64,000 bases of DNA from Dromaius novaehollandiae (taxonomy: Eukaryota; Chordata; Aves; Casuariiformes; Dromaiidae), in assembly GCF_036370855.1 (NCBI RefSeq), contig NC_088117.1:7812001-7876000 (forward strand), read 5' to 3'. The position numbers were made by a program, and so were the translations under genes. Positions 24,701 to 61,356 of this stretch are shown in pieces. The stretch's first letter is position 1. The number at the start of each line of letters is the position of its first letter. Under the pieces are notes generated by a model. It searched no databases, was not told the DNA's origin, and worked only from the letters and a program-made list of their open reading frames with translations.

Positions 24701-25570
24701 AGTGACAGCTGGGAATACAAAAGGAAAAGCATTTAGGATTTGGAAGCGAGCACCAATTGGGTTTGCAAAGGCAGAAACAACAGGTGGGAGTAGGAATCAG
24801 AAAACTAGAGTAAGTCAGCTGAGGAGGCAGGGAACTAATCCAGGCCTTACTGAACAGTGTATTGGAAGGGCAACTTGAAGAGGAGGCAAGGAAAGGAAAC
24901 AGGAGGAGGAGAAACAGAATATAGTCTGACTGCAAAGCAAACAACAAAAGGCGAGTTCCTACTTTATGAAAGCTGCACTTGTCTCTTAGCCTTATCATGA
25001 TATTCATCTGGGAATGATATGCTGCATTTTTTGCTACAAGAGTAGCTCAGCTGTTAAGTGCAAAACAGACCTAACTCTAACTATGAAGCTGCAATGAGCT
25101 CTTCCATGACAGGTGGACAGGAAAGAGGCAAAAAGGGTTATTTTAAGTCTGCTAGCTCTTGGTGTTGTGGCAGGTGTGCTGGCAGGCAGCTGGGCTCAGT
25201 GACCTTCTGGAGTTGTGTTCCCACATTAACTGAGTGGGCTGGCTGTGACTGGCAGGGCCACCGTGCCCTTAAAACGCAACTGTAACATCTGAAGTTATCA
25301 CCTTGGGTCACGCTCCAGCTCCGAGAGGCAGCGCTCGCCCCGCCGCACCGCAGCGAGACGGGAGCTGCTGCGTCCCCACAGCCACGGCCGGGGCGGCGGG
25401 CAGCGCTCACCTCACGTACCCGCTCCAGGAGCGGCTGGCGCTGCCTCCAGAGGGCCCCCTCAGGCAGGGACAGCAGGCGGACGGCGGCCTCCCCCGCCCC
25501 GCCTCAGGCAGTGCCGCCGCGCGGCAAGGGCGAGCGGCCGCCCGCGCGAGGTAACGGCCGCGGCGCGCGC

Positions 25571-25582
25571 ACGCATGCGCGC
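25571..25582. promoter_or_regulatory. NRF-1-like site
   Basis: ACGCATGCGCGC matches the NRF-1 core. It is the most upstream of four such motifs in the SET promoter. Confidence 0.5.
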
Positions 25583-25734
25583 GCGCCCCTGCTCCCCACA
25601 GGCACACCTGCGCGCGCCGCCGCCCTACTCGCTCTCTCCTTCCCCCCCCCCCCGCTTCTCCCGCCTCTCGCGCCGTCCTCTGTGTCTCCGCACCGAGCCC
25701 CGCCCCCCGCTCCCTCTCAGGGCGCTAGGCGCGG

Positions 25735-25739
25735 CCAAT
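25735..25739 (+). promoter_or_regulatory. SET: CCAAT box (NF-Y-like)
   Basis: GGCCAATGGGC, about 530 bp before the SET ATG. Confidence 0.45.
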
Positions 25740-25884
25740 GGGCGCCCAGCGTGGGGTGGTAGGCGGGGGCGGGGCCTGGGAGGGGCCACTCTGCGGCTGC
25801 GCGCGGGCCGCCCGCGGCCGGGAGGCGGTGTCCGCGCTTGCGCGGAGCGGGACACTTGTCCTCTCCCGAGGAGGCGAGCGGGGC

Positions 25885-26001
25885 GCGCCTGCGCCTTCCG
25901 CCTCCTGCTCCCCAGCGCCCGGGAGGGGGGCCTGGTGCGCCTGCGCGCTGCGGCCGCCGTCCCCCCCGTGCCCCGGAGGGGGGGGTTGCTGCGCATGCGC
26001 G
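25885..26001. promoter_or_regulatory. SET: NRF-1-like motif cluster in the SET promoter
   Basis: GCGCCTGCGC at 25885-25894, GCGCCTGCGC at 25937-25946 and the perfect palindrome TGCGCATGCGCG at 25990-26001. NRF-1 binds YGCGCAYGCGCR and is typical of housekeeping CpG-island promoters. Confidence 0.55.
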
Positions 26002-26266
26002 CCGCGCTGCCCGCCCCTCGCCAGCAGCAGCAGGAGGAGGAGGCGGCGGTGGTGGTGATTCTGGCTGTGGAGAGCGTGAGGCAGTGCGAGCGCCGCTGCC
26101 GCCCCTGTTATCCGGGAGCCCCAGGTCCGGGCGGAGGAGGCGGGAGCGCCCCGGCGGCGGAGGGAGCCCGAGCGGTGGCAGCAGCAGCAGGAGGAGTCTG
26201 TGCCCGGCCCCCCCCTCCGCTCAGTCCCGTTACAGCCCCCTCCCTCCGCGCTCCGCAGCCACCAAC

Positions 26267-32987
<6,721 letters not shown>

Positions 32988-33862
32988 TTGAACACTGATG
33001 GATTCCAACCCCTCCTTTTTACCTTTTTAATTTTTCTCCAGTCCCTGGGAGCAAGTTGCTGTCTTTTTTTTCTTGTGCTCAGTCGCCTTGTTCTCTTGAG
33101 GTCTCTTTTTCTCTCCTCTACACCATGGCTCACAATTTATTTTGGGGGAAATACCTTGAGCAGAATACAGTGGAAAAGAATCTACCAGTTTCTGTTTCAA
33201 GTTCCTTTTTATCCCTTTCTGTCTCAAAACAAAAACTGTTTATGGAATCAACACACCATGTTCTGTGGGAAAAAAGAAAACCTTCTGCTCCCTTCACTCT
33301 GCTGGAAGCTGAAGAGTGCTAGGCCCCTGTGTAGTAGTGCATAGAATCTAGCTTTTTTCCTTCTTTCTCTGTATATTGGGCTCAGAGATTACACTGTGTC
33401 TCTATGTGAATATGGACAGTTAGCATTTACCAACATGTATCTGTCTACTTTCTCTTGTTTAAAAAAAAATAAAAAAATAAAAAAAAAATGGGGTTATAGA
33501 AGGTCAGCGGGGGTGGGTTTCAGATGTTTGGGTGGGTTAAGTGGGCATTTTGACAACATGGCTTCTTCTCCTTTGGCATGTTTAATTGTGATGTTTAACA
33601 AACATCCTTGCAGTTTAAGATGACACTTTTAAAATAAAATCTTCTCCTAATGATGACTTTGAGCCCTGCCACTTGATGGAGAATCAGCAGAACCTGTAGG
33701 ATCTTATTTGGAATTGACATTCTCTATTGTAATTTTGTTCTTGTTTATTTTTAAATTCTTTTTTTTTTTTGTTTCACTGGAAAGGAAAGAAAGATGCTCA
33801 GTTTTAAACGTTAAAGTGTACAAGTTGCTTTGTTACAATAAAACTAAATGTGTACACAAAGG
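32988..33862 (+). other. SET: SET 3' UTR
   Basis: About 0.9 kb, AT-rich toward the end, with AATAAA at 33468-33473 (inside an A-rich run), 33633-33638 and 33837-33842. The last, followed within 40 nt by GT-rich sequence, is the likely distal end. Several mRNA lengths are expected. Confidence 0.7.
33837..33842 (+). terminator. SET: SET distal polyadenylation signal AATAAA
   Basis: Canonical hexamer in CAATAAAAC context, followed by TGTGTACA. Upstream alternatives are at 33633 and 33468. Confidence 0.65.
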
Positions 33863-36640
33863 GACTGGTTGGTCTTCACTGAAAGAAACAATTTTAATAT
33901 CCTGTTTTGAACTCGCTTGTAGTTTCTTACTTGGCTTTTTTGGTATTTGGTCAGGATTTGTGTATTGCAAAGCAACCTTGCAGTTGCAAGGACTGATCAT
34001 CAGTTTAATTAGTTTCCATTATTTCAGTACGTGGAAAGTATTTCATTTGGTAGTTACTACTGCACATTCTGTTTCTCTTGAATTGCCCAGCTCTTTAAGA
34101 CAGGGCCACAGATGCATATGTTTTGTGTGAAGGGAGATATTTATATTCACACTTTGCAACAAGAAAAATCACTTGATTCTTTTTAGTAGCAATGTGCAGT
34201 ACTATATCTCCAGTAAATGAGTGAAAAGGTCATGCAAGCTGAGAATAAAAAGACCAAAGATTTGAGGGTCCCCAGTAAGATTTTTGATATTTTTGTAAGA
34301 GTCTTTTCAGTTGGAAATAACTAAACGTTAAAAGCGTAAGCTAATTTTTAGGCTGTTTAAAAGAGCAAGGTTCTTAGCGAAGCTCATATGAGCATAAGGA
34401 AGTTGCTACTTCACTGCTTTCTTTCCTTGCTAGCAGCATGTATATATGCTTTATAGATAAACTGTACTTTTCCTTTTTAAGAGACTGCATTTGAGTAACT
34501 TAAAACAATTTCAGTTAGAAATTGTTGGTTCTGATACTCCACAAAGTGTAATGAAACTTGTTTTACCATGCTGTGCATCTGAAAATATTTAAATTGTTGT
34601 ATCAGCTAATCTTAAATTCAAATAGCTAGTTCTCTTTGGATGTGTAGAGAAGACTGTCTTCTGGGAAGACTTGCTGTTATATTCTGTGGTTCCTCCTTCT
34701 TCCCAGAACTTGCTATAGTCAAATACAGCATTTTTTTGGACACTTAAGAATGCACTTTGCAAAACAAGATTAATCTCTATTTGATGCATGCCCAAATAAC
34801 ATGGGGGAAAGAAGTATTCTGTACATGTCTGATCCAGTTTGGATGCAATCCAGTTGTCGGAGACAACACAATGTCTGTATGTGATCAATGCAAAATGAGA
34901 CAACCATCTACTTTTTTCCATCTCAGCAAAAGCTTCTGCCCTTGATCTTCCTGCTCTCAAAGTAAAATGCTAACTGGTAATAGTTTCTTACTATCTACAG
35001 AGGAAGAACTAAAACTATGAAGTCTATAAATTTTAAATTCATGTAATTCCTTTTTGATTTTTTGAAGTCCACTTTCTGTTGTGGTAGAGGGTAAATGCAC
35101 TATTAGTTGCCCTGATGCCTCATGAATGTCACTTAATTTTTATGTAATCCTAATTGATTGTTGTTCTCGAAAGAAAGAAGCTTTTCCTAGTCTAATGCTT
35201 TAGGAAAAATACTGTGCCACTGTTGTTACAGCCCTCTCCCTCACTAGCACAAAACCGATAAAAACTGTTTTAAAAGTAATCAAAGCTTCATGTTCTGTTA
35301 AGTTATGAATACCATGAACAAGAAATGAGAAGACTGGATAATCAAGTGCTACATTTTAGACTCTTATATGTTCTTTAGGAGTGTACAGGGTGATAAATCA
35401 CTCTTGCTAGTGTACTGATAATACTAATTTCCTGTGAAACTTCTGGGTTTACTCCTTGCAATGGCTAAAGAGTAAACCTTTTAAACAACATTTGTTATGT
35501 GTAATCTTAATTGTTTTCTAACAATGGAAACGAGTAGTGATTAGCACATTTCTTTGCAACACTGAAGTATTACAGATGGCCATCATGTGCTCTGACTTGG
35601 CTTAATGTCTAATTTATCTAAATACATGTAATGAGTACCTGTTTTTACTTCATTTAATTTTTATATGCATATAAAAGCATTTAAAGGTGGAACTCCACCT
35701 TGGGTAAGAATGGGGGGGTTCATTTGTATTGAACATCTATCTCCAATTTCCCAGTGCTGCTTGAGCTCCTTGCATCTAGTAATCCTGCTGAGTGAAACTT
35801 GTCACAGGTGGAAGCTGAATTCGGGCTTTGTGGCCTCAATTTCCAGGGCAATGGTTAGAATACAGAAATGGAGGCAGTTTGATTAAGCTATTGTGTTGGG
35901 GCTGTATGACTTACGTAAGGCTTCAGGTTATTTTTGTTTTAAGCTTGAAGTTTAATCGTTATCAAATGGCATCTTTTGCCTGTAATTCCTAGTGCCAGAG
36001 GTAAGCAAATATATCCATGGGTGTGTAAATATAGTTAGAAAGGGGTTTTTTAACAGATTATCTCTGTGCTTATTTGTAGTTGTTGACAGTTTTTGTCCTT
36101 GTAAATGAGCATTATCTGAATCGATTTCTATCAGTCACTTATGCCATTCATCCGAATCTGTAAGCTTCTATTTGCTCTACTTTAAAGCAGGTGCAGAAAG
36201 GTAGTACTTTGTTTTATCCAATAGTAGTGCTCCTGAATTTTGAAACCATGCTTTCTTCTTTTCTCAAAAGAGACAGAACTGAATGAAAAGAAACTCATTT
36301 CTCTGATGTACCTTCAAGCTCTCTTTCTGGTTGAAGGAATTAAAATACCTTTAACTGTTATTTGATGTCACTGTTTCTAAGAGTGTTTTTTTTCTTCCAA
36401 AAAGAATGAGTTAAGCCTCTCATTCCCCATTCCTTTTCAGGGGTGACCCCACTAGTGTTCACTTTTTATGAATTACAGATGCCCAGCGTGGTAACAGTGA
36501 CAGGAGGTCACAAGTGAGTCTGGAAGAAGAGGCTTTCTTCCTCTGGGGAACAGATTTATGTTTAATCTCTTGCCCTCCCTCTCTTGGATTAAAAATGGAA
36601 CTTTCTAAGACTCTTCCCTTGATCGTCGCCCTCTGAATGA
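33863..36640. other. Intergenic, AT-rich, proximal part of the SET-PKN3 gap
   Basis: No open frame with recognisable content or splice partners. A further AATAAA near 34244 could serve a rare longer SET mRNA. Otherwise I see nothing in it. Confidence 0.6.
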
Positions 36641-36649
36641 GTGTACTCC

Positions 36650-37560
36650 AGCAGAGGGAGTCATCGAAGACACAGCTCCCGGAGGGAGCGCAGCAGGAGC
36701 TGTCGGAGGCATCGAGGATTTTGGCAGCGCCTGTCCGGCCAGGGCTGCGGTAGTAACGTTCGCGGTCTGTCTCCCCGCTTGCTCCTGAGCGAGGCGTCTC
36801 TTGTCTCCTGCTCCCTCTGTATGAGCCCTCTGTGCTGCTGCTGCAGCAAAGCTGCCGGGGTCAGTACGCAGAAGCCAGCTCACCCTGGGGTGGGCGCCTG
36901 CTCCTTCCAGCAGCAGCTGGAGTGCAGAGCTGGTGAGTCCAAAACGGCTGGAGAGTGACATTTCGCTTTGCAGCCCGTGGCCGAGGAGGCGGACAGCTCC
37001 GCGGGGCGAGGGCACCCTTCAGCGCTCACGCGCCTGCAGGCAAAACAGCGAGATGGGGGCGGGAGGGGGCAAGAGGCTTTTCCTGGAGCTGTTCCCACAC
37101 ATGCCCCTTCGCCTGTGTGCTTCGCGGTGGCCAGGAGCTGCCTGTTTAAAAGCAGGGCACGCCTTGGCTCCCACTGCTCCCCCAGAAGGTCTTCAAAGAG
37201 ATCACAGCACTCGATCCCGGGACTGCCTCTATTCGCCTCTTGGAAACTGCAGCCTGTCCCCTGGGGCCGGTCACATGCTCCTGCTTTCCAGTGATCGCTT
37301 TGCTTGAGCGGGAACCACACCCGGGACGGCTCGCCGGGCCCAAGAGGGCCCTGGGAACCAGGAGTCCTGCTCTGCTGGCCAGCGCTTGTGCACTGGCACC
37401 TGCTCACAGCACCCGCTAGCCACCTCTGCAGCTGCCTCCTGGAAGAGCCGGGCGGGCGCTTGGCACTCCCCAGCAGCGACACTCCTTGTCCTGTGGGACA
37501 GAGCAGGGCGAGGGGGAAACGCCTAGCCCACACGCCAGCTGCCTCTGTCTGTGGGATGTG
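36650..37560. other. GC-rich block of unknown function
   Basis: About 0.9 kb of raised GC with moderate CpG between AT-rich DNA and the minisatellite. Open frames exist on both strands (for example minus 37533-36880 and plus 36641-36958), but none looks like a known protein and they overlap in several frames, as GC bias alone would allow. It may be a distal regulatory island or an unannotated noncoding transcript start. Confidence 0.5.
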
Positions 37561-37615
37561 CAGAGACTGTACCGCGTTACAAATAGCAGCAGGTTCCAGA
37601 AGGGTTTATAATAGT

Positions 37616-38028
37616 ATGGGTCTGCGCCAGGCTCTGCGGGCTCATGCTGGGCTTGTGCTGGGCTCTGCGGGCTCCTACAGGCCTGTGCCGGGCTCTAGGG
37701 GCTCGTAGGAGCCTGTGCCTGGCTCGTGCTGGCCTCTATGGGCTCGTACTGACTCGTGCCGGCCTCTGCGGGCTACTACGGGCCTCTGCTGGGTACTACA
37801 TGCTTGTATGGGCTTGTGCTGGGCTCGTGCCAGGCTCGATGGCCTCATAAAAGCCAGTGCTGGACTCTGTGGGCTTGTACCGGCTCGTGCTGGGCTCTAC
37901 AGGTTTGTATGGATCTGTTCCAGGCTCCTACGGGCTCTTGCCAGTGAGCTCGTGTGGGCCTGTACCAGGCTCTACAGGCTCGTATGGGCCTGTGCCGGGC
38001 TCTAAGGGCTTGTGCCGGCATCTCCCGC
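37616..38028. repeat. Degenerate minisatellite, 10-bp subunit in about 30-bp higher-order units
   Basis: The word GGGCTCGTGC and variants (GGGCTCTGCG, GGCCTGTGCC, GGGCTCTACA) recur about every 10 bp for about 410 bp, with clear 30-bp units such as 37741-37770 and 37771-37800. Because 30 is a multiple of three, overlapping frames stay open and yield Leu/Gly/Ala/Cys-rich peptides. I do not treat these as genes. Confidence 0.88.
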
Positions 38029-38900
38029 CTCATACGTCTGAGGCACTTGCTTTATTAGTGACAGCAGCGTGTTTAAACCTTTTGTAGAGATCTCACACAT
38101 TTGCTTTAATAATTCAACTTGATTAAGCTAGATTTAAATTTTTCATTTTTCTGGTGATTTCCTTTTATTAATAATTTACTTGCAGACCGTTTACAAATGC
38201 TTACGTTAGGAAAAACTGTTCTAATCAAATCAAAGGAAAACATTTCTGTTTCTAGGTATATTTATAAATGCGTATGTGCAAATACTATTAACTCTAGATT
38301 ACTTTCTGACTCGGAAGTTGCATGTTGCTCCAGGATAGAAAAAGCACATGAGTGCAATAACGAGTAACATTAGGTAATACTGCCGAGGAGGGAGCTTAGA
38401 AGTGGAGGCCTCTACTATCCAAAAGCAGTAAGTATCTTCTTCACCCGTTTTAAACCCCGGGCCTATGACACACCGCATATCAATGCTGCGTGACACCGTG
38501 ACATTACAGCAGCGGGTGGTGGTTTTTTTACTCGCGTTAGGTAGGCCTGCTGTCAGCCTGTCAGTGCTTTGGGGTTATTTTTAACTCGAATATGCAGCTG
38601 AAGCCCAATATCTTAATCCTGGGTCTAGAGGGGGAGTGTCGCAGAGGAAAAGCCAGTTGGGACACGGCACCAGCGGCAAGTTTTGCCTCCTTTCCGGGGA
38701 AGTATCCAACCTAAAGGAGAGCTGTGGTAATCGTCTCCCCTGCGAACGGGTATTCGAAGTTATGGGTCGATCTGTGGCGCTAAAACCGAAAACCACCCGA
38801 TTCTCAGCACAGCAAGCCGGGCCCAGGCTTTTTCACCACGGTGCCCAGCTCCCGCTTGGAGGGGGCGTCAGGAAACCAGCAGATCAGATTCTGTCACCCC
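38029..38900. other. Intergenic, between minisatellite and PKN3 CpG island
   Basis: AT-rich to about 38.6 kb, then rising GC toward the PKN3 island. I see no gene in it. Confidence 0.55.
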
Positions 38901-39246
38901 CTAAATCCCTGCGATTTCGGCGCAAACCCCCGCTTTCCGCGTACGAGGGCACGGACCCCCCGAGCCTCTCCCTCACCGGCAGCGACGCGCCCGCGGCAGC
39001 TCGACCCGCAGGGAGCCGCTGGCTCTCGGGGGCGGGAGGTACCTCCATCTCCTCAGCGTCCGGCGCTGCCCGCCTCGCCCTGCCCTGCCCTGCCCTGCCG
39101 AGCGCGGCTCTGCCCGGGCGCCTTCCCGCCGCGCCGTCCCACTCGCGGCGGCTGCGACCCCGCGAGAGGGCGCTGGCGGCGCCGCGCCGCTGCCCGGCGA
39201 GGCCGGAGTTTGAAAAAGTGCCGGTTGCCCGCGGCGTCGCGCAGCA

Positions 39247-57978
<18,732 letters not shown>

Positions 57979-58655
57979 CTGCTGTGCTGTGAGAAATCTG
58001 AACAAGTTGTTACCATCATGAGAGTTTGTAAAGACAACTTGACATGGGCAATGGAAAATCAGAAGAATTCACAGAACTGGTAGTGCTGATGACCCTAGGA
58101 AGACAGTTTCTTACAAGCTGAGTTGTTCTACCGTGCTTTTTTTTCAGTCTCAGCTTTTGGAGGGATACTGGATGTGAATTACCTTAAGTAGTAGTCCATT
58201 TTTGAATGGGTGTGTTATCTGCTGCCATTGAATAGATACGGAAATTTGGAATTTAAACTGGACTTAATGAAATCAAATCTTCTCTGCATCCCAGGTTACT
58301 CTTTGCAAAGAGCCTCAGTAAGTGGCATAGCTGTTTTAAGTCGCATAATAGCAGGGGGAATGAGTATATCCTGCCTGTTTTCTAGAAGAGATATGCAATG
58401 TTCCCTCTTTGTAATGTTTTTTTTACCCATTCCTATTCATAGGTATGTATGCAAGAGAAGGAATGGATTTGAATACAACCAAGATAATGAGGTTTGGGTT
58501 TGATAATGATCCAAATGAATTATCTTAAGGCAAAAGACTTCTACTTATTTGATGATGCTCAATCTTAGCTGTTGTTTTTAATGACATAAAAACCCCACAG
58601 CTTTGCACATGCTTTTTTTTCTTTGAAAATAAAGATAGTTTTCCTTATAATGAAG
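57979..58655 (+). other. PKN3: PKN3 3' UTR
   Basis: About 0.67 kb from the stop to just past AATAAA at 58628-58633 (GAAAATAAAGATAG). The end is inferred. Confidence 0.65.
58628..58633 (+). terminator. PKN3: PKN3 polyadenylation signal AATAAA
   Basis: Canonical hexamer about 650 bp past the stop codon, followed by T-rich sequence. Confidence 0.7.
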
Positions 58656-61356
58656 TCACAGCTATTCATCTCCTTGGTGTTAGCTGAATGTGTTTCAGAT
58701 CAGGGTTAAGCATGTTCTGCTCTATAGAAAAGGATTTTATTTTTCTGTGTAAATGTCATGGTAGTATTTTCTTTCTTCCTTTCTTCTTTCTCATTCCAGT
58801 TGTCTGTGTACATATTGCGTGTGATCACCTATCACATCCAAATGATTGCAGCCAAGTTTTCTCTTTGATGTTTTTATCTACGCATATATCTTGTATCTTT
58901 TTGGGAATAGCTAATATAATGACAATTTTAATATTGGAAAATTAATAAGCTTAAGTTGATTTCATTTGTCTGGTAACCTATCATGCGTAGTTAACACTTG
59001 GTAAGATGCATTTTCTTCTTCTATTCATTATATTAGCTTGTAGGGCAAAAAAAGGGAAGGGTATCTAGAAAGGAAATATCCCACTGAAAACAACTAGGTA
59101 CCTATAGCTGTTACTCTTTGGTTTATCTTCAACAGAGGTAGACAGAAGCTGAACTATCACAATTGTGCTATTTCTGGAGATAAGGCTGGGGTGCAGCCAG
59201 TGAGTAGCCCTCCTTAAATCAAGGCTGGTCTAAATGCTTCAGGATTCAGAGAGGTAAGAGCAGTAAGAGTATATGTGAGGTTCAGTGTGAATTATTTTTG
59301 TTATACACTAGTTTTACTATTGTCAGAGCCAAGCTTCTGAAAATTCCACTATCCTTTCAACCTCCCACCTCTGCCTTGTAGCGTAATGGCCCATTTAAGG
59401 AAAGATACACATCTTCCTTACCTTTGTTTAAATAGTAATGGTTGGTTTGTTTTTGGTCCCTACAGTGCTGTCTTGTGGCTCTTCTAAGGTCAGAGCTACT
59501 GTAGAGTAAGTAAGCAGCACAGTGAGTTGTTAGCACAGGTGAAGCCTATAACTTGGGGTTCAAAAGGCATAAAGAACCACAAAAGGTGTATTTAATCTTT
59601 TAATAGTTTATAATAGAGTAAAAAGACTGTAATTTACCATCCACATGCATTTAAAAAAGAATTACCAAACAGAGCAGTAGTGTGTGTTTTGAGTATTATT
59701 TGGCTGATAACTGAAGAACCAGAAATTGCTAAGTTGCACATGAGCCATACTTTGGTAGATGTCACACTGATATGAATAAATTACACAATCCTTTAGGGAT
59801 TGTACATCATTATTATGAAAACAACTCTTAATATTCTGATAGCCCTCTGATAAGAGCTTCTGCCCTGAACAAACCAGACTGGACACAGATAATAAACTCT
59901 TTCTGGAACTGGCCAAAAAAAGGGATCCTTCAGCTGTTTTTAAGCTGCTTTTGGACTACAGTGTTGTATCAGTGACTCTGCACTTCCTTTACCTGAGTGC
60001 TCATCAACCTTAAACCCTGAGTGCATCCTACCAGCTTCAGATGCGCTCCTGATTTGGTGTTAACTCCTGAGTTAAGGAAATTAAGGCACAAAATAACTTT
60101 AACAGACTTTTTTTTAATTGAAAAAAAGTTGGGGCTAAAATTCACACCCCAGGCTTTTCTGCTTTTAAAGCTGAGAGGTGCTTATCCCAACCTTCCTTGT
60201 AGTCCTTCATGGAAACCTGAAGTATGACCTATTACAATGGAAAACAAGTAATCTTGCTGCTATCCTAAAAAGCTCCTGGCACCCCCTAATGCCATAGAAA
60301 TAAACAGGACCTAGAATCTTTCCTCTTACATTGAAACTTTGTATTCTTTTGTTAAAATTTTACTAATATGTAGAGGTAGCAGTATTGCCACTAGTGTTAT
60401 TTGAGCCAGGCAAGAAGTAACCTCCTCTACTATTAGTTTAGTATTTTTCCTGTGTATATATATAATAAATTAAGTAAAGGCTCTTTCCCCAAAAGCTACA
60501 GTAAAGGCTGAGGCATGAAGCTGTCTGCAGAAATAACTTGGTAGGCAAGTACTGCTTTTGTGTCCAATAAGAAGTGAATGGCATCATTCTTAACCAAATG
60601 CATTCAAAATAGTATCTGGACTGTGTACATTTTTTTTTCTTTAAGTTGATGCTGCTGTTACGAAGTGAGTCAAGGCATCACAAAGTATTAGGCTAATTAT
60701 CTCAGCTGAATTTTGTGCCTTACAGCTGTTTCTCCTGCACATTAACACTATTAAACCTCAAGTCTTTGTGACAAGCATGAGATTTAAGCATGTAGTCAAA
60801 ATGAAACTTGCTTTTGACTATCCATATATTTACTCAAACTTTCTATTGTTTGTCCAACACTACTGAGAAGGCACAGTGGTTCTCAAGGTGAGAACTATGT
60901 TGAAGAAAGGCCACATTATATTATATTGAATTATACTGATTCTGGCTCACTTGTCTGTAACAGCTGCTGTTTCCTAGCAGCAATACAAAAGGGAAACTTT
61001 AGGGAGCAGAAGTGCACATACCTTTTCACACTACTCTTGCATTTCTTCTGGAGAGATCTGGATGCAGTTAACAAAAGAAAGCAAGTTTAAAGAGATACTT
61101 TTGCTCAGTTCAAAAAATATGGCCTTCCCAGAACCAATGTCTCCCCTTTAACAGTGCTATTCATATATAAAGAATAACCCTGACTATCCTTCTTGAAATG
61201 TAATTTGCTTTTACGGATGAGCAGGCTGTGGAACAAGTTGCACAGTTCATTGTATGCTGAAGTTCCATGCAAGGAAACAGCAGCAATTGTGTTAGTAAAA
61301 CTTCATCCAGCAACCTGCAGGTGTGTTGGCACTTTACTAAGTAGGTCCTACTGTGA
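58656..61356. other. Convergent interval between PKN3 and ZDHHC12
   Basis: About 2.7 kb without a recognisable gene. Part is probably the ZDHHC12 3' UTR; possible minus-strand signals (ATTAAA) lie at 60114-60119 and near 59590, and I cannot choose between them. The minus-strand open frame at 59662-59916 matches nothing I know. Confidence 0.55.

Larger units (their letters stand above)
10871..25250. other. Intergenic interval between DYNC2I2 and SET
   Basis: About 14 kb of AT-rich DNA. Open frames are short, have no splice-consistent partners and match nothing I recognise. It holds old repeat relics (11.61-11.67, 11.79-12.14, 18.63-18.73, 21.78-21.85 kb), a TG microsatellite (15.9 kb), a T tract (about 15.04-15.07 kb) and an A tract (about 16.94-16.96 kb). 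I looked for the alternative upstream SET (TAF-I alpha) first exon known in mammals and did not recognise one. Confidence 0.7.

Noticed and set aside
10900-25300. Possible upstream alternative SET first exon (TAF-I alpha type)
   Set aside because: I looked for a short Lys/Pro-rich start exon with a phase-1 donor and did not recognise one; absence is not proven by eye.
37644-38087. Leu/Gly/Cys-rich open frames across the minisatellite
   Set aside because: Explained by a repeat period divisible by three; frames overlap one another and start at arbitrary points.
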